A DNA stretch of 64,000 nucleotides from Odobenus rosmarus divergens (Eukaryota; Chordata; Mammalia; Carnivora; Odobenidae): assembly GCF_000321225.1 (NCBI RefSeq), contig NW_004450267.1, positions 2,921,191 to 2,985,190 of the forward strand. The letters are read 5' to 3'. Below the pieces are notes generated by a model that did not search any database, was not told the origin of the DNA, and worked only from the letters and a program-made list of their open reading frames with translations. This document shows, piece by piece, positions 57,920 to 64,000 of the stretch. The translations under genes were made by a program, and so were the position numbers. Numbering within the stretch: the stretch's first letter is position 1; every line of letters starts with the position of its first letter.

Positions 57920-59815
57920 TGTGTGAGGGGGGGTGGTCAAAGAATACATAGGTTGGGTGAAATCAAAACCTCTGGTAAGAACAGTCACTAAAATTGGTTT
58001 AGATCCGGGTGTCCTGGTAATAAAATTTTCATTTGCTTATTTATTTCCGAAAAACCCTGCAACAGAGGCATAACTAGAGAGTCTCCCTTTCTCGCCTCTC
58101 ATCCTATCACATCTTCCTACACACCAGCCTGAGAACCACAGAGCAACACTGCAGCCCTCTGGGGCTGGAAGGCTCCCCAGCCACCACCGAGCCCAATCGT
58201 CCGGTTGACAGGGACAACCGGAACCGGAGAGAGAGAGAGAGGTCAGTTGCCACCTAATGGCAGAGTCCAAGAAAAGGTAAGGGCGAATGCTGGAGAGACA
58301 CCAGACACCCCATGTCTGAGTTTCAGGGATGGTAATGATTAAAAAAATTTTAATTTGTTTTTACAAATACTCCAGTTGCAGAGCAACAGCCAACATCCCT
58401 GATCCTCTTTCACCACCTCCCTGAGAACCTTGAGCCTGACGGTCACAGAACTTCTTCCTTCCATGGTGTTTTATGAGGTACAATATCCTTTTGTGCCTGG
58501 CATGTCCCATGGTGCTGCAGCTTATCCCTGGGAGGCAAAGGGCAGAACAGGAAATTGGGCTTCAGAGAGTCAGACTGGGCCAAGGTGACACGGCCGGACA
58601 GTGCTGCTGATGGATCAGCTCCTGACTGTGAATCAGGCTCTAGAGGGCAAGTCCACTCTTTCCTGTCTGTGCTGTGCCCCCCACCCCTGAGAGGTGGCAG
58701 AGAGTGCCTCCCGCTGCCCGCTGATGAAAACCCTGCAAGGACACTATGACAGCTAGTCGGGGTGCCATCTCCATGGTCAAAGTGCCATCTCTTATAAGCA
58801 TTCAACATCTAACATAGGGGATTTCAGTGAAATGCTTGTTTTAAAGGGATATATATATTTCAAGGTAAAAGATTCAAAGGCTTCACATTTGAAGTTTTGC
58901 AGAACACCGATGGATACCTCAACAGATGACCTGCAAACCTCACGGTCACCCAGGGGCTACTGGGAGTTAGGTTAACACCGTTACAAAGCTTCAAAATGAG
59001 ATTCATGGGCTTTGGATGAGGCAAGGATTGAGAGAGACATACAGGGAGAATGTAAAGCAACTGTCAAGCATGGGTCGGGGAAGATTACCTCTGTAGTCAG
59101 GATCCTACCTCTGGGCCTGAGGCTTAAAGTTGAAGATAATAATAGTAATCGAGCATGTTGGTTCGATTTGAGTCTGAAAAGCCAGTGTCTACAGGGGGCT
59201 GGCTGCTGAGCTAGGCGTTCATCCTGCTGGGGCATCCATGGAGACATTGTCAGAGACAAGGATAACTGGAAGCAGAGAGATCCCAGCTGGGCCATGACCC
59301 CCCACCTACCCCCCCATCTGAATTTGCAGTACTAGCGGTTAGAAAAAGTGTCTCCATCTTGTAAACACAGCAAATTTGATCTGGAAGTCATTGAGAAAAC
59401 ATAAACATGGAGCCTCATGTGGTCATGTTTACACTGCTCCAGCCCCGGTGAAAGATGAGCTGGTTATGGAAGGATGGGTTTTTCTCAAAGGCGCCTTTTT
59501 TTTTTTTTTTTAAATGAAAATCCCAGGGAGCACACATTTCCATGAAGAGCAAAATCCTGACGGAGAGACCACAAGAGTATGAATAAGTGTTGCTTACGCA
59601 GGTAACAGACATAATGTCACATTTATTTGGGCCTTCTTCTGCAATTGCAGAAGCTGCTTTTCCAAAAAGTCAGTTGCTTTTGAAGTGGAAATTCACAGTA
59701 CCAGAACAGCTTCTAAACTATACCCTTAGTTAAGAATATGGTTTCACGACTATTTCGTGTTGCCCAAACCCATTCCAAATCTGCAGTAACACGGACCCAG
59801 AATTCAGTCCAGTTC
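57920..59815. other. Intergenic, nothing firm
   Basis: No gene or confident repeat. Poly-T at 59497-59511. Confidence 0.4.
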
Positions 59816-59819
59816 CCTT

Positions 59820-59960
59820 CATTAAACCAACACCTAAATGGAGGCCCAGATGGGGAGGTGACTTACTGAAGGCCACAGAGCTTGTTAGTGCCAGAGGTAA
59901 AAATAGGACAATGATTTCCTGATGTCATCCGGTTCTTTCAGGACATGTCCCTTCCAGATG
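59820..59960 (-). repeat. MIR, antisense
   Basis: 'aaatggaggcccagatggggaggtgacttactgaaggccacagagcttgttagtgcc' is reversed MIR. Confidence 0.65.
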
Positions 59961-59964
59961 CATT

Positions 59965-60685
59965 TATTTGGGATTGTGATCTATACAGGGCAGGTAATGG
60001 GTGCTATTCCATAACTGTGGGCACGAAAGAAACGCCCCATGATTGTTCTATAAATAAATTAATTCTGATTAGGAGTGCCCTGCCTGGGTAGGTGGAGAAA
60101 TTCACCAGCTCAGTCACGAGTGACTGGGGGGCTTGTCCGGGAAGCAGCTGCGGTGTCACCCCCCGCCCCGGGGCGGGGGCAGGGAAGGGCCCAAGGTGCG
60201 CGAGTGGAGTAGCCGTAAGGGCCTCTGGTTTTTGATGTCCTCACACCTCAAGGTCTATCCATGCCAGTAGCTCACCCACTCCCGGGCTGCAGGATCTGCC
60301 GAAGATGCGGGTTCCTGGGCTCACCAAGGCTCTGCCTCCACTCTGGGGCCTTGGGAGGGAAGGGAGTCAGGGCCTGGAACCCAAGCCACTTCTCTTCTAA
60401 GCTGGGAGGACCTTTTCAGCCCACTTTCTTCCCACTACCCTGAATTCTCTCTCTGCGCCTGCTCCCCAGCCTCCCCAGTTGCCTCCTTCCCAGGTTAGCA
60501 CCATCTTCTCCAAAGCCAGTCCAGAAAGGGCGAGAGAATTATCTGGAAGAACTCCTGCTTTCAACGCTGTGCCCAAGGAGTCTTGAAACAAGGAAACCCA
60601 AAAGGCCTATCTACCTAGAACGAGAAAGGGGAAAATACAAGAAGAACAAATTCCCAATGGCTATCTCAGGGAATTATCCTGCCAT
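59965..60685. other. Intergenic, nothing recognised
   Basis: No gene or confident repeat; a GC-rich patch lies at 60159-60185. Confidence 0.4.
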
Positions 60686-60689
60686 TGGT

Positions 60690-60875
60690 ATATGCCACCC
60701 TTACCATGCAGAGTTCAGATCCTTTTATAATGATGCAGTGATGCACTTGGTACAACACCTGGCAGTCTACCCAGCACTTTCAGACTCATCCGCTCCTTTC
60801 ACCCTCAAACACCAAGGCTGGTCTTGTCACTCCATTTCGGATGAGGAGACTAAGGCTTAGTGATGAGATATTTGT
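60690..60875 (-). repeat. MIR-like, antisense
   Basis: 'cccagcactttcagactcatccgctcctttcaccctca' and 'tttcggatgaggagactaaggctta' resemble reversed MIR. Confidence 0.5.
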
Positions 60876-61351
60876 GGTTCCTTTTTCCTGGTCCTGAGAA
60901 GAAGGTGGCAAGCCATGCGTGTCAAATACCCTCTGAACTTGGCCGAACTCTCAGTAAACCAGTGCTTGTTAATGCCACTCCATGATACATTTCCTCCTTC
61001 AGTTTTAAACAGCCCGATGAACTTAGGTGAAACAACCAAATGCCACTTTCGACATTCTTCTGGGGTGAGCTCCATTGTTTTTGTTCACTCGGCTTCAAGG
61101 TTTAAAAAAAAAGGACCAGAGATCATAAACAATCTCCCGACTTTTGTTCCACCTCTGCATTTGAAGTTTTTGGAAAGAAATTCAGTGAATGATGAAAAGA
61201 ATTGTTTAAATTCCCCAGGGTTGTTTGGGTAAGGTCTTTGTGCCCTGGTGCCAGGACACTGAGACGGTCCTCAATCTCTATTTGTCACCACACTCCGGCC
61301 TGATCTGCACCTTCAAGGGGTGCAGTTCAGACACACTACAAACCTATAAGG

Positions 61352-61690
61352 GCTATGGTCTCAATGTGCCCCCCAAAATTCGTATGTTGAAACCCTAACC
61401 CCCAATGTCAGGGTAGCAGGAGATGGGGCCTTTGGGAGGTGATGAGGTTGTGAAGGTGCGGCCCTCATGCATGGGATTCGTGCTTTTAATAAAAGGGGCC
61501 CCCCCAGAGCTCCCTCACCCCTTCTGCCATGTGAGGACACAGTAAGATGATCTTCCATAAACCCAGAAGCAAGCCCTTACCAGACACCACCTCTTGGATT
61601 TCCAGCCCCCAGAACTGTGAGAAATACATTTCTGTGGTTTATAAGTCAGGCAGTCTGTGGTATTCTGTGAAAGCAGCCAAACTAAGAGAG
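61352..61690 (+). mobile_element. MaLR LTR (MST/MLT1-like)
   Basis: 'gctatggtctcaatgtgccccccaaaattcgtatgttgaaaccctaaccccc', 'gatggggcctttgggaggtgat', 'catgtgaggacacag' and 'ccagaactgtgagaaatacatttctg' to 'aaactaagaga' give nearly a complete solitary LTR, non-coding. Confidence 0.88.
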
Positions 61691-61699
61691 TCCTTCAGT

Positions 61700-61885
61700 G
61701 CCTCCAGTCACCCAGCAAACAGTTCCTGAGCAGGCCTTCTGTGCTGGGCATTGTTCTAGCATGTGGGGATTCAGTCACAGAGTCCCTGCCCACGTGGAGC
61801 TCCTGGTCCAGTACAGGGAGAGCATGACAGACGGTAAAGAGAAATAAATAAATAATATTCCAGGGGAAGGTCGCGATATGAAGAA
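61700..61885 (-). repeat. L2 end, antisense
   Basis: 'ttctgtgctgggcattgttctagcatgtggggattcag' followed by 'gagtccctgcccacgtggagctcctggtcc' is reversed L2. Confidence 0.68.
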
Positions 61886-61889
61886 AATA

Positions 61890-62442
61890 CAATTGACCTT
61901 TGAACAGCTCAGGGGTTAGGGGCACCGACCACCTGTAACATCAAAAATCTGCATAGAACTTCTGACTCCCCCAAAACATAGCTACGAATAGCCTACTGTT
62001 GCCTGGAAGCCTACCGATAACATAAATAGTCGACTGATACACAGTTTGTGTGTTGTATGTATTATACACTGCATTCTTATCATAAAGTAAGCCAGAGGAA
62101 AGAAAATGTTAAGAAAATCATGAGGAGGGGCACCTGGATGGCTCAGTCCGTTGAGCATCTGCAGCTTAGGTTGTGATCCCAGGGTTCTAGGATCGAGCCC
62201 CGAGTCGGGCTCCCGGCTCAGCGGGGAGCCTGCTTCTCCCTCTCCCACTCCCCCTGCTTGTGTTCCCTCTCTCGCTGTGTCTCTCTCTGTCAAATAAATA
62301 AATAAAGTCTTAAAAAGAAAAGAAAAGAAAATCATGAGGAGGAGAAAGTACTTCCAATACTGTACTATATTTATATATATATAAAAATCCGTGTGTAAGT
62401 GGACCCACACAGTTCAACCCTGTGTTGCTCAAGAGTCAACTG
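61890..62442 (-). mobile_element. Tigger-family DNA transposon, antisense, split by a Can-SINE
   Basis: The left edge 'ttgacctttgaacagctcaggggttaggggcacc' and right edge 'ttcaaccctgtgttgctcaagagtcaact' are inverted ends of the same family as the copy at 32674. The interior is reversed and interrupted at 62128. Confidence 0.83.
62128..62325 (+). mobile_element. Can-SINE inside the Tigger element
   Basis: Complete element with the 16-bp target-site duplication AGAAAATCATGAGGAG at 62112-62127 and 62326-62341. It is therefore younger than the transposon. Confidence 0.95.
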
Positions 62443-62449
62443 TGTGGTG

Positions 62450-63155
62450 GGATAAAGGGGGTCTTCTTCTACAGAATAATGTCCCCAAATGTCTCCCACC
62501 CAGTAACACGGACTATAAGGACTCAGAACCACTGTTCCTATTATCTTATTACATCTACTAAGTCTGTAAGCAGAAGGAGCATGAAATAATCGGCACGAAT
62601 TTCCCCTGAGGGCTGTGCCCATTCACAAAAGCCCCACAACAGAGGCCACAATATCCAGGACGGTAGCCATGAGAAAGAACGAGATCAGTTTCCACTTGTA
62701 CTGAGATTGGAAGCTCTTCATAACCCATCATTAAGTGAAAAGAGCAAGCTGCAGAACAAAATGCAGGATATGATCCCACTCAAGTAGAAAACCTACTAGC
62801 TAGCGTAGTCATAGGTGTACCAGTGTATGCATGTAGATTCTAGGATATACTGACCATTGACAGAGGTGTCATCTGGGAGCGGGTCAAGGAGGGTCAGATT
62901 GTGGTTAGGGTAAGGGTAAAGAAAGGGTGGGCCTTGTGCTTTTATTTCTGAATTTATATTTCATCTGAACTTTTTAAAAATCAAAAATAATCCATATATT
63001 GTGTAGGTTTAAAGAAGTTAATGAAAAGCAATGTCACCTGGGTAGGCCATAGCTACCTAAAGTCTCAAGTCTCAATACTAGCGTCCCTCTAGGATGTGAC
63101 CTTGCTCAACTCACTAACACTTGCCCCAGGGCCACCATGATCAGGTGTGCAGGCT
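62450..63155. other. Intergenic, nothing firm
   Basis: No gene. The stretch 62740-63000 faintly resembles an old LINE 3' end. Confidence 0.35.
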
Positions 63156-63159
63156 GTAC

Positions 63160-63600
63160 ACTGCACAGTGCAAGGGGGAACCATTCACACAGTGCCCTCT
63201 TGACTGTGAAACATGGAACTCATCCTCTCCAGGACTTCTTTTCCCCACCTCCAACCCCATGCCATCACATGCTCTATAATCACCATTTCCGGGATACGAG
63301 ATATCATTTTGTGCCCTTTGTATACTCCGGTCCCTTTCTTAGGAAAATATCTCTTTACCTTCTCTATCCACAATCTCTTATTCTTTCAAGACCTCATTCA
63401 AATAGCTCTGTTCTTCAAAGGTCATTCTGATTCCCCAGCAAAATTTGTTCCTTTATTTTGTCCCTACCACTATCACCTCTCTTATCATATTGCTTGGTCA
63501 ATTTCCCCAGTGAACATCTTGGGGACAAGAACTTAATGTCATATTCATTTTGGTTTACTCAGAACTGATTGCATGAAACATGAGCGATGGAATAAATGAA
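63160..63600 (+). repeat. L2-like fragment
   Basis: 'ccccagtgaacatcttggggacaagaacttaatgtc' to 'gatggaataaatgaag' resembles the L2 3' end, preceded by pyrimidine-rich L2-like text. Confidence 0.45.
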
Positions 63601-63604
63601 GAGA

Positions 63605-64000
63605 TACCAGTGGCAACCCTAGAACATTGGTTTTTAGATCAATCGTCCAAAATTTTTTCACACTTAGATCAATTCTGTTTTCAAACTGTTCTGCAAAACA
63701 TCTCTTCCTAAAAGTTTAATTCTGAATGTTAAAAAGAGGCTCCATGGGCGAATTTTGGGGAAATGCCACATGACAGGTAAAGAGTTCCTTTATCTAGTCT
63801 TCTCTGAGGGTTTCATATGCTAATAAACATATCAAATTGCCAAGAAGGGGAAATGGTAAACCAGTTCCAAACTTACCTGACCGTTAATCTGCTTTTTCAA
63901 AAATACCTCTTCGTTCAAGAGACCTATTGTTAGCTTTCCTCGCTATGTCCCATCCTCTTTAACCAAGAAAGAGCAAAGCAACTATTTCATGCCTTAAGAA
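63605..64000. other. Intergenic, nothing recognised
   Basis: AT-rich sequence to the window edge without a supported feature. Confidence 0.4.

Overview
This window looks like nuclear DNA from a carnivoran mammal, probably an arctoid caniform (bear, seal or weasel lineage). It carries many tRNA-Lys-derived Can-SINEs of the 'cacctgggtggctcag' type with A-rich tails and short target-site duplications. I saw none of the dog-type SINEC_Cf head. The rest of the background is ordinary for a placental mammal: MIR and L2 fossils, an old L1, MaLR LTRs and Tigger DNA transposons. There is one assembly gap of exactly 50 N (49568-49617).

The only protein-coding gene I can support is HES1, on the + strand. 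It has four coding exons (24830-24937, 25073-25168, 25415-25502, 26169-26719) that join to an intact 280-residue bHLH-Orange-WRPW repressor. Its promoter shows the expected logic in about 200 bp: opposed CCAAT boxes inside a perfect 16-bp inverted repeat, three N boxes and two CACGCG sites that HES1 itself could bind, a paired RBPJ (Notch) site with a 16-bp spacer, and a TATA box. The 3' UTR ends at an AATAAA (27066-27071) and carries a miR-9 seed match and a Pumilio-type element. Together these match the known Notch-driven, self-repressing, short-lived HES1 oscillator.

Layout: 1-13.9 kb is repeat-rich intergenic DNA with seven Can-SINEs, one of them inside a MaLR LTR. From 13.85 to 33.78 kb there is no Can-SINE, no recognisable L1 and no LTR, only old MIR, L2 and Tigger fossils. 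HES1 sits near the middle of that interval, flanked by two unexplained CpG islands (about 22.44-23.90 kb upstream and 29.23-30.46 kb downstream). From 33.8 to 64 kb the sequence is again repeat-rich intergenic DNA. It includes a processed ferritin light chain pseudogene on the - strand (34108-34915) with its iron-responsive element still readable, an L1 cut up by several Can-SINEs around the assembly gap, two MaLR-type LTRs and a second Tigger split by a SINE.

I found no undescribed gene system. The points most worth a second look are the young-repeat-free zone around HES1, the two flanking CpG islands, the palindrome in the promoter, and the SINE-gap-SINE composite. Repeat family names come from recognising consensus features by eye and have approximate edges unless a target-site duplication fixes them.
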